Assembly: GCA_018268915.1 (NCBI GenBank)
Contig: JAFDVQ010000006.1
Coordinates: 806,001 to 870,000, forward strand
Direction: 5' to 3'
Origin: Acidobacteriota bacterium
GTDB lineage: Bacteria > Acidobacteriota > Terriglobia > Terriglobales > Acidobacteriaceae
Length of the DNA: 64,000 bases
Within the stretch, counting starts at the first letter, position 1. Every line of letters starts with the position of its first letter. Below the pieces are notes generated by a model, which saw only the letters and a list, made by a program, of their open reading frames with translations, had not been told where the DNA came from and did no database searches. The translations under genes were made by a program, and so were the position numbers. Below are positions 16,876-26,489 of the stretch, piece by piece.

Positions 16876-17751
16876 TCAGGTGCGGCGACGTTTGCCGGAT
16901 CTGCGGTGGCTCTTTCCTTCCGCGGCTGCGGAATGGTATTTACGGCGGATCTCTGCAATGTCAACCGTTGGTTGAGGAACCTGGAACTTCATTTCTACCA
17001 TCGTGGAGACGATGATCTCGGAGATAGCAAGATCGCGGAACCACTTATGGTCAGCGGGGATCACAAACCAGGGGGCTTCATTGCTGTTGCAGCGGGCGAA
17101 GACGTCTTCGTAGGCACGAAGATAGTCATCCCAGCGCTCACGCTCCTTGTAGTCTGCATCGCTGATCTTCCATCTTCTGCCAGGATCGTCGAGGCGCTGC
17201 TCAAACCGTCGTAGTTGTTCTTCTTTGCTTATGTGCAGAAAGAATTTGAGAATGTGCGTTCCGTTCTGAATGAGACGGTCTTCGAAGTCATTGATTTGGT
17301 CGTAACGCTTAGACCAGACCGACTTGGGCACAAGATTGTGCACCCGCACGATCAGAACGTCTTCATAGTGGGAACGATTGAAAATGGCGACTTCGCCACG
17401 AGCGGGAGTCTGTGCTTCAACGCGCCAAAGAAAGTCATGGGCGAGTTCCTGCGGGGTGGGCTCCTTGAAATTGGCGATATGGCAGCCGTCGGGATTCATC
17501 GATCCAATAACGTGCTTAATGACTCCATCTTTTCCGGCCGCGTCGAGTCCTTGGAGAACGATGAGCAGTGAACGTTTACGCTCCGCAAAAAGGCGCTGTT
17601 GAAGATCGCCCATCTTGATGCGAAGATCTTCGATCTTGTGCAGTGCTTCGTGCTTCCGATATTTGCCTTTGTAGCCCGGGTCCAATTCTCGGAGACGGAA
17701 GTCGGAGCCCGGAGCTATGTGAAACTCTTTCACAAAGTGTTTTCTGGTCAT
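16876..17751 (-). CDS. ppk2: Polyphosphate kinase 2 family protein
   Basis: A 291-residue PPK2-type kinase, which moves phosphate between polyphosphate and nucleotides. The Walker A loop is VLQGLDAAGKDGVIKHV, followed by IGSMNPDGCHIANFK, the PPK2 Walker B region FNRSHYEDVLIVRVH, and a lid region with DDPGRRWKISDADYKERERW. It is a single-domain member. Whether it makes or spends polyphosphate, and whether it prefers AMP, ADP or GDP, cannot be read from sequence alone. The C-terminus is a basic tail. It lies just upstream of, and in the same direction as, the 2Fe-2S subunit with a 60-base gap, which may be only positional. Confidence 0.9.
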   Translation of the reverse strand: MTRKHFVKEFHIAPGSDFRLRELDPGYKGKYRKHEALHKIEDLRIKMGDLQQRLFAERKRSLLIVLQGLDAAGKDGVIKHVIGSMNPDGCHIANFKEPTPQELAHDFLWRVEAQTPARGEVAIFNRSHYEDVLIVRVHNLVPKSVWSKRYDQINDFEDRLIQNGTHILKFFLHISKEEQLRRFEQRLDDPGRRWKISDADYKERERWDDYLRAYEDVFARCNSNEAPWFVIPADHKWFRDLAISEIIVSTMVEMKFQVPQPTVDIAEIRRKYHSAAAEGKSHRRSGKRRRT

Positions 17752-17997
17752 TGCTTCTCCATGAACTCGGTCACCCGGTTATCAATCAGCCGAGCACGCA
17801 TCTCTGGCCATGGCTCTGGGCCTGCTCCCTGTGCAATCCTCCGAGCCGTGAAGTGGCTGTCCCATGCAGAGTTTGATGCCTGTGGCTCTGGAGAGTGGCC
17901 GACCATCGATACCGGCACAGCGAGGGCGCTTTTCTGATGAAAAATGAGAGCGTGAGAACAACTTAAGGCGTCAAAAACTATGAGGGGGAGAACCAGG

Positions 17998-19350
17998 ATG
18001 CGGGTGATTGTCGGGCTTTCAGTCTGGGTGTGTCTGGCAGTCGTGGGCCAGGTAAGAGCAGCGGGGCAGGAGACGCCGGTCCCGCCGCCACCGACGGCGA
18101 CACCTGCGCATCCGTTCTTCATCACCAAAACCTGGATCGTTGGAGGCGTGGGGGATTGGGATTACCTCACGATGGATCCGACCACAAGAGAGCTGTTCAT
18201 CGCGCATGGCCCCGTAGTTCAGGTTGTGAATGTGGATTCCGGCGCGGTGGCGGGGAACGTGAAAGGTTTCCGCCAGGCTCACACCGTCGTGCTCGATCCG
18301 CAGGGAGTCTATGGATTCGTGAGTGATGGCCAGGCAGACGCAGTACGCATCTTCGACCGCCGATCATTCCAGGTTGTGGCGACAATTCCCACGGGACCCG
18401 CTCCGCGATCAATGGTTCTGGACGCGCCAAGTGGATTGCTGTTTGTGGTCGGCGGACAGCCATCCAGAGCGAATCCGGCGATTCAGGCAGCTCAGGGCCC
18501 GAACTCAGCTTCGCGAAACGCTGCTGCAAGGCAAGCGACTGTTCGCAGATCAGGGGCTGCGCCTCAAGGGGCCATGTCTTCCGTCACTGTCATCGATGTA
18601 GAACGGAGGATTCAGCTAGCGCAACTTGTTCTCCCGGGCGAACTGGGATTTGCGCAAGGCGATGGGGACGGACACGTGTTCATCACGGTCCGGGATAGAA
18701 ATCAGATCATGCGGCTAGATTCGCAGGCTATAGGAAATGCGCTGCACGGCATTATCGAAGCAGGCAGGAAGAGTGGGCGCCAAGCAAACATAAGACGAGC
18801 CGGTGCGACTGGAAACCCCAGCCCTCGGAACGAGAGGCCCCCAGTTCTGGATTGGTATCAAGGATCAGCGTCGAATCCACCGCCGGAAGCCTTGCCGGCC
18901 TTTCTGGGACTTGGGTCGACTTGCGATGGACCAAGAGCTATGGCGATTGATCCGAATCATTCCCGGCTTTTCGCCGCATGCAGCAACTTCAGAATGGTCG
19001 TTGTCGACCCGCAGGCAGCTGGCGTGGTGGCGACCCTGCCGATTGGGCCGGGTCCGGACGCGATTGCTTATGACGCGAACAGAGGGTTGATCTTCACCGC
19101 GAACGGTGAAGGAGACGGAAGCCTGACCATCGTTCGTCAGGACGTTACAGATACCTATTCGGTGATCCAGACACTTCCGACCCGCCGACATGCACGGACA
19201 CTTGCGGTCGATCCGTCCAGCGGGAATGTCTATTTGACGAGTGTGATGTACGGCGCGGCGATGAACACGCCGATGACGAATGGCACGCCGGCACCGTTGA
19301 AGGTGTCGCGTGTCGATAGCAGCTTTCAAGTGCTGGTTGTTGGGAATTGA
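17998..19350 (+). CDS. Exported YncE-like beta-propeller protein
   Basis: A protein of about 450 residues with a signal peptide (VIVGLSVWVCLAVVGQVRA) and repeated beta-propeller blades such as LFIAHGPVVQVVNVDSGAV, VRIFDRRSFQVVATIPTG, TVIDVERRIQLAQLVLPG and MVVVDPQAAGVVATLPIG. Such YVTN-type propellers are periplasmic or secreted with mostly unknown ligands. A low-complexity insert rich in Ala, Arg and Ser (about residues 160-190) interrupts the blades. ATG 17998 is preferred because GGGGGAG lies about seven bases before it; an ATG at 17980 is in frame but lacks a site. It is a single gene, divergent from the PPK2 gene. Confidence 0.78.
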   Translation: MRVIVGLSVWVCLAVVGQVRAAGQETPVPPPPTATPAHPFFITKTWIVGGVGDWDYLTMDPTTRELFIAHGPVVQVVNVDSGAVAGNVKGFRQAHTVVLDPQGVYGFVSDGQADAVRIFDRRSFQVVATIPTGPAPRSMVLDAPSGLLFVVGGQPSRANPAIQAAQGPNSASRNAAARQATVRRSGAAPQGAMSSVTVIDVERRIQLAQLVLPGELGFAQGDGDGHVFITVRDRNQIMRLDSQAIGNALHGIIEAGRKSGRQANIRRAGATGNPSPRNERPPVLDWYQGSASNPPPEALPAFLGLGSTCDGPRAMAIDPNHSRLFAACSNFRMVVVDPQAAGVVATLPIGPGPDAIAYDANRGLIFTANGEGDGSLTIVRQDVTDTYSVIQTLPTRRHARTLAVDPSSGNVYLTSVMYGAAMNTPMTNGTPAPLKVSRVDSSFQVLVVGN

Positions 19351-19520
19351 GAAGAGTTCCTCAGTAGGCTGGCGAGCGTGCCAAATTCATGCCTCCCCTC
19401 GGTAAGTCTCTTAGATTGCGCTGATTAAAAACTATCTCGGATCTTTGAAAACCCTTTGTCACAACGCTCAGCGAAGCAGAATCAATCGTTTTCGCGATCC
19501 CGCAAAAATCCCTCGCCCAG

Positions 19521-19564
19521 CGTGAACTAGATCACATCGCTGTATCGCAACCAGCTCCTAGAAT
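19521..19564 (+). promoter_or_regulatory. CRP/FNR-family site and promoter for the propionyl/methylmalonyl-CoA operon
   Basis: CGTGA-ACTAGA-TCACA (19521-19536) matches 14 of 16 positions of the E. coli CRP consensus core. TAGAAT (19559-19564) is a good -10, predicting transcription from about 19571. The site centre then lies about 42 bases upstream, the spacing of class II CRP-activated promoters, and no -35 hexamer is evident. The rest of the 316-base gap (19351-19666) holds nothing else recognisable. Confidence 0.55.
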
Positions 19565-19666
19565 TGCGGAGTTGGCGGACGGATAGATGGCACTTTCTGG
19601 CCGAAGAGGGAGTCCACGCCGTCCCGGTAGAAATGCCGGAGTTCCCCCTGGGATATCGGAGCACGG

Positions 19667-21241
19667 ATGGCGAAAGTGCAGGAAAGCTCAAAAGTAAAGA
19701 GCATGCAGGAGCGGATCGTCGAACTCCGCGCGCGGCGAGCAGAACTGGAACTCGGCGGCGGCAAGGACCGGGTCGAGAAACAGCATGCTTCAGGCAAGCT
19801 CACTGCGCGTGAGCGTGTGAATGTCCTTGTTGATAAAGGGAGCTTCGAAGAGATCGGCGTGTACGCGCTGCACCGCGCAACGCTCTTTGGCATGGCCGGG
19901 AAAGGGACGCCGGCTGATGGGGTGGTGACAGGTGCTGCGACGGTTGATGGCAGACTCATTCATCTTGCCAGCCAGGACTTCACGGTCTTGGGCGGCGCGG
20001 CAGGAGAGGTGCATTGCAGCAAGATCGTCGAGATGATGATCATGTCGTTGAAGACCGGCACGCCGTTTGTTTTTGTAAATGATTCGGGGGGAGCTCGCGT
20101 ACAAGAGGGCATTGACAGTCTCGACGGCTATGCTCGCGTCTTCTATCGCAACGTGCAGCTTTCTGGTACCGTTCCGCAGATTGCCGTCATATGCGGTCCG
20201 TGTGCTGGAGGAGCAGCGTACAGCCCTGCGCTAACCGATTTTGTGATTCAGACGCGGCAGGCCCGGATGTTCATCACCGGCCCGCAGGTCATCAAGCAAG
20301 TGACGGGCGAAGACGTAAGCGCAGAAGATCTGGGCGGGCCGCAGTCACAGATGAACCGGTCTGGTGTGGTGCACCTGATCGCGCAGGACGACAAAGAAGC
20401 TCTTCAGCTTTGCCGCCGCCTGCTCAGCTTCATGCCTTCGAACAATCTCGAGGATCCTCCGCGCATGCCGTTCAATTCGCGGATCAAGTCGGACTCGGAG
20501 ATGAACTCAGTGGTTCCTGTCGATCCTAAGATCGCATACGATGTGCGATCGATTGTGACGCGGGTTGTGGACTACAACGACTTTCTGGAGATACAGCCGG
20601 GGTTTGCGCCGAACATCGTCATTGGTTTCGGAAGGCTGCAGGGCCGTCCAGTCGGAATCATTGCCAATCAGCCAAGTGTCATGGCCGGTGTTCTGGACAT
20701 CAATGCTTCCGATAAGGCCGCTCGATTTGTGCGTTTCTGCAATGCGTTCAACACTCCCTTGCTCACGTTTGTAGATGTTCCGGGTTTCCTTCCGGGGGTA
20801 GAGCAGGAGCGTGGTGGAATCATCCGGCACGGAGCGAAGTTGCTCTTTGCGTATTCGGCTGCAACGGTTCCGAAGATTACGGTGGTGCTGCGCAAGGCCT
20901 ATGGCGGCGCATATATCGCCATGTGCTCGAAGGGACTCGGTGCAGACCGTGTCGTGGCATGGCCGACGGCCGAGATCGCTGTCATGGGTGCGGAGGGCGC
21001 AGCGGAGATCGTGTTCCGGCATGAGATCGAGGCGTCGCATGATCAGGCGCAAAGGCGGCAGGAACTTGTCGAAGAGTATCGAGAGACGTTTGCCAATCCG
21101 TATGTTGCCGCCGGCAGGAGACTCGTAGACGAAATCATTGAACCTGCTGAAACGCGAAGATATCTTGCGCTTGCGCTGGAGTCGCTGCATGGCAAGCGGG
21201 AACTGCGGCCCGCAAAGAAACACGGCTTGATCCCCCTATGA
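19667..21241 (+). CDS. Acyl-CoA carboxyltransferase subunit (methylmalonyl-CoA decarboxylase alpha / propionyl-CoA carboxylase beta type)
   Basis: A 524-residue biotin-dependent carboxyltransferase that moves CO2 between carboxybiotin and propionyl-CoA/methylmalonyl-CoA. Crotonase-fold features are present in both halves: SQDFTVLGGAAGEVH, FVNDSGGARVQEGIDSL, GPCAGGAAYSPALTDF (first oxyanion region) and TFVDVPGFLPGVEQE, RKAYGGAYIAMCSKG (second). Length fits MmdA, PccB and the 12S subunit of transcarboxylase, which sequence alone does not separate. ATG 19667 has GGAG five bases upstream. It opens a seven-gene operon with the gamma-like subunit, biotin carrier, epimerase, mutase and MeaB, so methylmalonyl-CoA is the clear substrate. 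Confidence 0.9.
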   Translation: MAKVQESSKVKSMQERIVELRARRAELELGGGKDRVEKQHASGKLTARERVNVLVDKGSFEEIGVYALHRATLFGMAGKGTPADGVVTGAATVDGRLIHLASQDFTVLGGAAGEVHCSKIVEMMIMSLKTGTPFVFVNDSGGARVQEGIDSLDGYARVFYRNVQLSGTVPQIAVICGPCAGGAAYSPALTDFVIQTRQARMFITGPQVIKQVTGEDVSAEDLGGPQSQMNRSGVVHLIAQDDKEALQLCRRLLSFMPSNNLEDPPRMPFNSRIKSDSEMNSVVPVDPKIAYDVRSIVTRVVDYNDFLEIQPGFAPNIVIGFGRLQGRPVGIIANQPSVMAGVLDINASDKAARFVRFCNAFNTPLLTFVDVPGFLPGVEQERGGIIRHGAKLLFAYSAATVPKITVVLRKAYGGAYIAMCSKGLGADRVVAWPTAEIAVMGAEGAAEIVFRHEIEASHDQAQRRQELVEEYRETFANPYVAAGRRLVDEIIEPAETRRYLALALESLHGKRELRPAKKHGLIPL

Positions 21242-21251
21242 GGAGGTTGCT

Positions 21252-21701
21252 TTGACTTTGCACGGAATCGATCTGATTGTCGTTGCGGTAATGATTGCGG
21301 GCGGTTTTTCAATCTGTTACTTGCTCGTGGCACGTAACCTGCGGGCGATCCTCGGCGATCGGAACATGAAGGTGGCTGACCATATCGGGAAGCTCGATGA
21401 CGCCATTCGCGCGCTCGAGACCCGGCTGGCCGAGCATCAGTCGCGAGGCGTGTCTCTCGAACAAGCCAGAAAAATTTCAGAAGTTCAAGTCTCGCCATCG
21501 AAAAGCGGCGAATTCGCAGACCACCGCAGCGAGGAAGACTCTGAAATCGCACCCGAGATTCATGCGGTGATTGCCGCAGCAGCGGTTGCGGCCGTGGGAC
21601 CGAATGCTGTTGTCAATTCAGTAAAGTCGGCGCCAAGCCCCTGGACTCAGCAGGGACGAGTTCTTGTGCAGGGCGGCCACAATCTGCGTGTGCAGCGATG
21701 A
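21252..21701 (+). CDS. OadG-like membrane (gamma-type) subunit of the carboxyltransferase complex
   Basis: A 149-residue protein with one N-terminal membrane helix (IDLIVVAVMIAGGFSICYLL), a helical linker, and a C-terminal segment with PEIHAVIAAAAVAAVG followed by SPWTQQGR. That ending matches oxaloacetate/methylmalonyl-CoA decarboxylase gamma-type subunits, which join the carboxyltransferase to a membrane pump and aid assembly. The start is TTG 21252, five bases after a perfect AGGAGG. The gap from the carboxyltransferase is ten bases. No beta subunit (the multi-span sodium pump) is encoded nearby, so the role of this anchor here is open. Subunit assignment is moderately sure. Confidence 0.7.
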   Translation: MTLHGIDLIVVAVMIAGGFSICYLLVARNLRAILGDRNMKVADHIGKLDDAIRALETRLAEHQSRGVSLEQARKISEVQVSPSKSGEFADHRSEEDSEIAPEIHAVIAAAAVAAVGPNAVVNSVKSAPSPWTQQGRVLVQGGHNLRVQR

Positions 21702-21711
21702 AGGAGGAAGG

Positions 21712-22092
21712 TTGAGGCTTCGGATCAAAATCGAGGGCAAGACTTACGAGGTCGACGTCGAAATCCTTGACGGGCAAGAGAGCGCACCGGAGTATCCGCC
21801 GTATCCGCCGGCACAGCCGACATTCGTCCCCGCTAAATTGCCGGAGCAGTCAAGTCATATAGAGCCGGACCGGAATGATGAGAAGGAATGTCGCAGCCCG
21901 GTCGTTGGCATCGTGATCAAGGTGAATGTTGAGCCGGGTCAGCAGGTGGAGCCCGATGCGGTGGTGGTTGTACTCGAGTCGATGAAGATGGAAATGCAAA
22001 TCACCAGAACCCAGGGTGGACTGGTGAAGCGTGTTCTGGTGTCCCCGGGCGCTGCGGTGAAGGCGGATGAACTAATGGTGGAGTTTGCATGA
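21712..22092 (+). CDS. Biotin carboxyl carrier protein
   Basis: A 126-residue carrier that shuttles CO2 on biotin to the carboxyltransferase. The biotinyl domain is C-terminal, with the attachment motif VLESMKMEMQI (K92) and the expected C-terminal glycine-poor strands ending in LMVEFA. A Pro-rich linker (about 25-60) separates it from an N-terminal segment, IKIEGKTYEVDVEIL, also seen in decarboxylase biotin carriers. The start is TTG 21712 directly after AAGGAGGAAGG; the ATG at 21698 is out of frame. Its last four bases overlap the epimerase start. No biotin carboxylase gene is in the window, so carboxylation, if it occurs, needs one from elsewhere. Confidence 0.9.
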   Translation: MRLRIKIEGKTYEVDVEILDGQESAPEYPPYPPAQPTFVPAKLPEQSSHIEPDRNDEKECRSPVVGIVIKVNVEPGQQVEPDAVVVVLESMKMEMQITRTQGGLVKRVLVSPGAAVKADELMVEFA

Positions 22093-22601
22093 CGGGGCCT
22101 GCGCGTTTAGAAGAGCCTGAGATCGAGAAGCATGATCCGTCAGAGCTAGAACAGATTCCTGGAATTGAATTTGTTGATCATGTCGCGATTGCGGTGCGCC
22201 CCGGAGAACTCGATGGCCAGGTGAAGGCGTACGAGATGATCGGATTCCGCGTGATTCATCGCGAGGAAGTGCTGGGATCGGATCAGGTTCGCGAGGTTTT
22301 ATTACAAGTGGGTGATGGCCCAAACCTTGTCCAACTGCTAGAGCCACTGAATTCAGATTCTCCGGTAGCAAAGATGATTGCGAAGAATGAGGGGCGTGGC
22401 GGGTTGGCTCACATTGCTTTCCGCGTCAAGAGCGCCCTTGCCGCATTCGAATCAATGAGGAATGCCGGATTCAGAATCATCGATGACGCTCCGCGTCCCG
22501 GCTCGCGTGGCACGACGGTCTTCTTTGTTCATCCGAAGTCGAGAGTAGATAGCCCATTTGGTGTGCTGATCGAGATCGTCGAAGATCCGGCGGGTAAGTG
22601 A
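22089..22601 (+). CDS. mce: Methylmalonyl-CoA epimerase
   Basis: A 170-residue vicinal-oxygen-chelate protein that interconverts the (R) and (S) forms of methylmalonyl-CoA, linking the carboxyltransferase to the mutase. Features are FVDHVAIAV with the first metal His, VQLLEPLNSDSPVAKMI, GGLAHIAFRV with the second His, and FVHPKSRVDSPFGVLIEIVE with the metal Glu. An N-terminal extension of about 25 acidic residues precedes the fold. ATG 22089 overlaps the biotin carrier stop by four bases, and the mutase gene begins one base after its end. The operon context makes the call very secure. Confidence 0.93.
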   Translation: MTGPARLEEPEIEKHDPSELEQIPGIEFVDHVAIAVRPGELDGQVKAYEMIGFRVIHREEVLGSDQVREVLLQVGDGPNLVQLLEPLNSDSPVAKMIAKNEGRGGLAHIAFRVKSALAAFESMRNAGFRIIDDAPRPGSRGTTVFFVHPKSRVDSPFGVLIEIVEDPAGK

Positions 22602-22602
22602 A

Positions 22603-24345
22603 ATGGCAAATGCAGGCTTTTTGTCCGAGTTCCCGGCAGTTTCGACCGCAGATTGGGAGAGCGCGATCCTCGAGACTGTGCCGGGTTCGGACTACAAATC
22701 CAAACTCATCTGGCATCCAGAGGAAGGACTCGCGGTAAAGCCTTACTACCGAGCCGAAGATCTTTCCGAGCTAAGTTTCTTAACCGCTGCGCCGGGAGAC
22801 TTTCCTTACGTGCGGAGCGCTCGAACGACCGCTGACTGGAGGATTCGCGAGACGGTTGAAACCGCCTCGGCGGAGGAAGCCAATCGGTGCGCGATCGATG
22901 CCGTCGCTGCTGGAGCAGATGAGATTGAGTTTTGTGGCGTCTCGATCGAGAGCAGCGGCGATCTAGCACTTCTGCTGGCAAATCTGCGACAGATACCAGT
23001 GCGCTTCTGTGGATTGGATAGGCAGGCTGTGCGCATTGCTGCTGATTGGCTTCGCGCACATCCGCACTCGGCAACGGTCTCGGCGGATGTTGATCCTCTG
23101 ATCGATGTTTCATTCACCGCAGAATTGTCCCGTGTTTTGCCCGGGCACCAGTTATTCACAATTTCGGCAGAAAGGTACGAAGAGCGGGGAGCCGGCTCCA
23201 TTGAGCAAGTCGCGTTCGCGCTTTCAGCCGCAGTTGAGTTTCTAAACACAATGCTCGAACTCGGTATGAACATCGACGAAGCTGCAAAAATGTTGGGTTT
23301 CTCGTTTGCGATCGGGCCCCAGTATTTCACTCAGATCGCCAAGCTCAGGGCATTCCGACTTGCATGGGCTCGCGTGGTGGAAAGCTTCGGAGGTAACCGG
23401 GCGGCTGCGAGACCAACTATTTTTGCGCGTGGTGCGCGTTGGAATGAAACGATCTACGATCCCGAGGTGAATACGCTGCGGGCCACTACAGAGGCGATCT
23501 CTGCAGTGCTTGGAGGAGTAGATTCACTCGCGCTTAGCTCATTTGACCGTTGTTATCGAGAGCCAAGTCAGGCAAGCCGAAGGCTTGCACGCAATGTCCA
23601 GCTGATTTTGAAGCGCGAAGGAGAATTCGCTCGCGTGGCTGATCCCCTGGGTGGCGCATATGCGATTGAAGCACTAACGAGTGATGTGGCAACCAAAGCC
23701 TGGAAGATGTTTCAAGAGCTTGAAGCGGAAGGCGGCTATCGAAAAGCACAGGCTGACGGGTTCATTGAATCCATCGTGCAGCGCAGAGCAACAGATCGAG
23801 ATGTATCCATCAGTCATCGTCGGCTAGCTCTGGTCGGTACCAATAGACTCGCAGATCCGGGAGAGACAGCCCTGGATCGTGTCGATGCCAGCCAGACGAA
23901 TCAAATACCAAGAGCTGCTCAAGACTTCGAGAGCATTCGGCTTCGCACGGAACGAGCGGCAACGATTGGCAGCCCCGCAGGGATACTACTCGCCGAGTTC
24001 GGAGATGCGAAGATCAGCAGCATTCGCGCGCATTTCGTGAAGGAGTTCTTGAGCTGCGCAGGACTAATGGGGGAGGCCCGCCGCGTTAGAAGTCCGCTCG
24101 ACGTTGCCGGATCTGATGCTCGCTTGATTGTGCTTTGCAGTACGGATTCGGAGTATCTGGCATTTGCGGAAGAGCTGTTAACTCTGCTGGCAGAGCGCAA
24201 GTCCAGAGCTCGCATAGTGGTTGCTGGATATCCCGAGAATGCAGAAGAGTTGAAGCGACTTGGGGTCACAGAATCTATTCACCTGCGAAGCAACGCGGTC
24301 GAAGTATTGACCCGGCTTCAGCAGACTCTGGCAGTTGAGGGCTGA
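22603..24345 (+). CDS. mutA: Methylmalonyl-CoA mutase, small subunit
   Basis: A 580-residue subunit that partners the cobalamin-carrying large subunit in heterodimeric mutases. It has the mutase barrel fold, with [37 protein letters not shown] and [10 protein letters not shown] parallel to the large subunit. The C-terminal flavodoxin-like domain (about 480-575) lacks the DxHxxG cobalamin motif, as usual for this non-catalytic partner. It is shorter than the roughly 610-640 residues of Propionibacterium-type MutA. It sits one base after the epimerase gene and two before the large subunit, so all are co-transcribed. Function as the structural subunit is secure. Confidence 0.92.
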   Translation: MANAGFLSEFPAVSTADWESAILETVPGSDYKSKLIWHPEEGLAVKPYYRAEDLSELSFLTAAPGDFPYVRSARTTADWRIRETVETASAEEANRCAIDAVAAGADEIEFCGVSIESSGDLALLLANLRQIPVRFCGLDRQAVRIAADWLRAHPHSATVSADVDPLIDVSFTAELSRVLPGHQLFTISAERYEERGAGSIEQVAFALSAAVEFLNTMLELGMNIDEAAKMLGFSFAIGPQYFTQIAKLRAFRLAWARVVESFGGNRAAARPTIFARGARWNETIYDPEVNTLRATTEAISAVLGGVDSLALSSFDRCYREPSQASRRLARNVQLILKREGEFARVADPLGGAYAIEALTSDVATKAWKMFQELEAEGGYRKAQADGFIESIVQRRATDRDVSISHRRLALVGTNRLADPGETALDRVDASQTNQIPRAAQDFESIRLRTERAATIGSPAGILLAEFGDAKISSIRAHFVKEFLSCAGLMGEARRVRSPLDVAGSDARLIVLCSTDSEYLAFAEELLTLLAERKSRARIVVAGYPENAEELKRLGVTESIHLRSNAVEVLTRLQQTLAVEG

Positions 24346-24347
24346 TC

Positions 24348-26489
24348 ATGCGTCCGGATTTTTCAAAGATACCGCTGGACATCGTCACAATGCCCGGACA
24401 AGGGTTGAAAGGCGAAAGCTCGATTTCACCGGAGCATATTGCTGTAGCACCTGCCTACTCGGCGGATGACCTCGCAGGTATCGAGCATCTGGTTTTTGCA
24501 GCGGGAGTTCCACCATATCTTCGTGGGCCGTACAGCACGATGTATGTGCTTCGGCCATGGACGATCAGGCAATATGCGGGGTTCTCTACAGCGGAAGAAT
24601 CGAACGGATTTTACCGGCGCAATCTGGCTGCAGGACAAAAGGGACTCTCAGTGGCATTCGATCTTCCTACTCACCGGGGATACGACTCAGATCACGAAAG
24701 AGTGCGAGGCGACGTTGGCAAGGCCGGGGTAGCCGTGGACTCCGTCCTGGATATGAAGATCCTGTTCGACCAGATCCCGCTGGATCAGATGTCGGTTTCG
24801 ATGACGATGAATGGGGCTGTTTTGCCGATCATGGCGTTTTACATTGTCACCGCCGAAGAGCAGGGGGTTTCGCCAGAGAAATTGAGTGGAACCATACAGA
24901 ACGACATCCTGAAGGAGTTCATGGTTCGCAACACCTATATCTATCCGCCGGCTCCGTCCATGCGGATCATTCAGGATATTTTTCAGTATTGCTCCGAGAA
25001 GATGCCCAGGTTCAACTGCATCAGTGTTAGCGGTTACCACATGCAGGAAGCAGGAGCCACGGCTGATCTGGAACTGGCTTATACGCTCGCGGACGGGTTG
25101 GAGTATCTGCGCACTGGTCTCAAGGCTGGGCTACATGTCGATGACTTTGCCCCTCGCATTTCATTCTTCTGGGGCATCGGCATGAACCACTTCATGGAGA
25201 TTGCCAAACTGCGTGCCGCTCGAGTTTTGTGGGCAAAGCTTGTCAAACAGTTCAATCCAAAGAACCCAAAGTCGTTGGCGTTGCGGGCGCATTGCCAAAC
25301 CTCGGGATGGAGTCTTGCCGCGCAGGATCCTTATAACAACATCGTCCGCACCTGCATTGAGGGACTGACTGCAGCGCTGGGACACACGCAGTCTCTTCAC
25401 ACAAACGCCTTGGATGAGGCCCTGGCGCTGCCAACCGAGTTTTCCGCGCGCATTGCCCGCAACACGCAGACCTATTTGCAACTGGAGACCGGAATCACTA
25501 GAGTCATCGATCCATACGGCGGCTCCTACTATGTAGAGCGGTTAACTCACGAATTGATGCATCGGGCCTGGGGTTTGATCGAAGAGGTGGAAGAGTTGGG
25601 CGGAATGATGAAAGCGATCGAAGCTGGGATTCCTAAGATGAGGATCGAGGAAGCAGCTGCGCGGAAACAAGCTGACATTGATTCTGGCAAGCAGGTCATC
25701 GTGGGGGTAAATTCGTACCGGGCCGAAGAGAGCTCGGAAATACCGGTGCTTTCGATCAACGACGCACAGGTCCGCTGTACACAGGTGGGGCGGCTGGATC
25801 AACTGAAAAGAGAACGCGACTCTGACGCAGTTAAAAGTGCGCTAGCGAGAATCGAGGAGTGCGCCAGATCGGGAGACGGAAACCTGCTGGATCTTTCTGT
25901 TGCGGCAGCACGTGTGCGGGCAACACTCGGTGAGATCTCATCTGCGCTGGAGAAAGCGTGGGGGCGATACGAGGTTGTATCTCGGACGACGTCAGGCGTC
26001 TATTCAGCTGCTGCCGAAGGGTCCGAAGAATTTCGCAAGGCCTGCAAGATGGTCACCGACTTCGAGGCTGAAGAAGGGAGAAGGCCTCGGATTCTCATCG
26101 CGAAGATGGGACAGGACGGGCACGATCGCGGAGCGAAGGTCATCGCGACGGCTCTGGCCGACATTGGCTTTGATGTTGATATCGGGCCACTCTTCCAGAC
26201 ACCGGCAGAGGTGGCTCGGTTTGCTATCGAGAGCGACGTCCATGTCGTCGGGGTGTCATCGTTGGCTGCGGGACACATGACGCTCGTTCCCGAGCTGATT
26301 GAGGAACTTCGCCGCTCAGGCCACGACGATATAGCGGTTATAGCAGGAGGAGTGATCCCTCCGCAGGACTATGACTTCCTCCACAATGCCGGGGTCTCGG
26401 AGATTTTCGGCCCGGGCACCGCGATTCCGGGTGCTGCACAGCGCATTCTCCGTGTGATTAGCGCCCGATGTGTTGGAGGACGTCGCTGA
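24348..26489 (+). CDS. mutB: Methylmalonyl-CoA mutase, large (catalytic) subunit
   Basis: A 713-residue adenosylcobalamin enzyme that isomerises (R)-methylmalonyl-CoA and succinyl-CoA. The N-terminal barrel shows [50 protein letters not shown] and [20 protein letters not shown]. The C-terminal cobalamin domain begins at [19 protein letters not shown] with the ligand motif D590-x-H592-x2-G595, then [12 protein letters not shown] and [10 protein letters not shown]. Length is typical. MeaB follows with no gap. In the forward direction the operon feeds propionate-yielding substrates into the citric acid cycle; in reverse it makes propionate from succinate. Which way it runs is not visible in sequence. 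Confidence 0.97.
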   Translation: MRPDFSKIPLDIVTMPGQGLKGESSISPEHIAVAPAYSADDLAGIEHLVFAAGVPPYLRGPYSTMYVLRPWTIRQYAGFSTAEESNGFYRRNLAAGQKGLSVAFDLPTHRGYDSDHERVRGDVGKAGVAVDSVLDMKILFDQIPLDQMSVSMTMNGAVLPIMAFYIVTAEEQGVSPEKLSGTIQNDILKEFMVRNTYIYPPAPSMRIIQDIFQYCSEKMPRFNCISVSGYHMQEAGATADLELAYTLADGLEYLRTGLKAGLHVDDFAPRISFFWGIGMNHFMEIAKLRAARVLWAKLVKQFNPKNPKSLALRAHCQTSGWSLAAQDPYNNIVRTCIEGLTAALGHTQSLHTNALDEALALPTEFSARIARNTQTYLQLETGITRVIDPYGGSYYVERLTHELMHRAWGLIEEVEELGGMMKAIEAGIPKMRIEEAAARKQADIDSGKQVIVGVNSYRAEESSEIPVLSINDAQVRCTQVGRLDQLKRERDSDAVKSALARIEECARSGDGNLLDLSVAAARVRATLGEISSALEKAWGRYEVVSRTTSGVYSAAAEGSEEFRKACKMVTDFEAEEGRRPRILIAKMGQDGHDRGAKVIATALADIGFDVDIGPLFQTPAEVARFAIESDVHVVGVSSLAAGHMTLVPELIEELRRSGHDDIAVIAGGVIPPQDYDFLHNAGVSEIFGPGTAIPGAAQRILRVISARCVGGRR

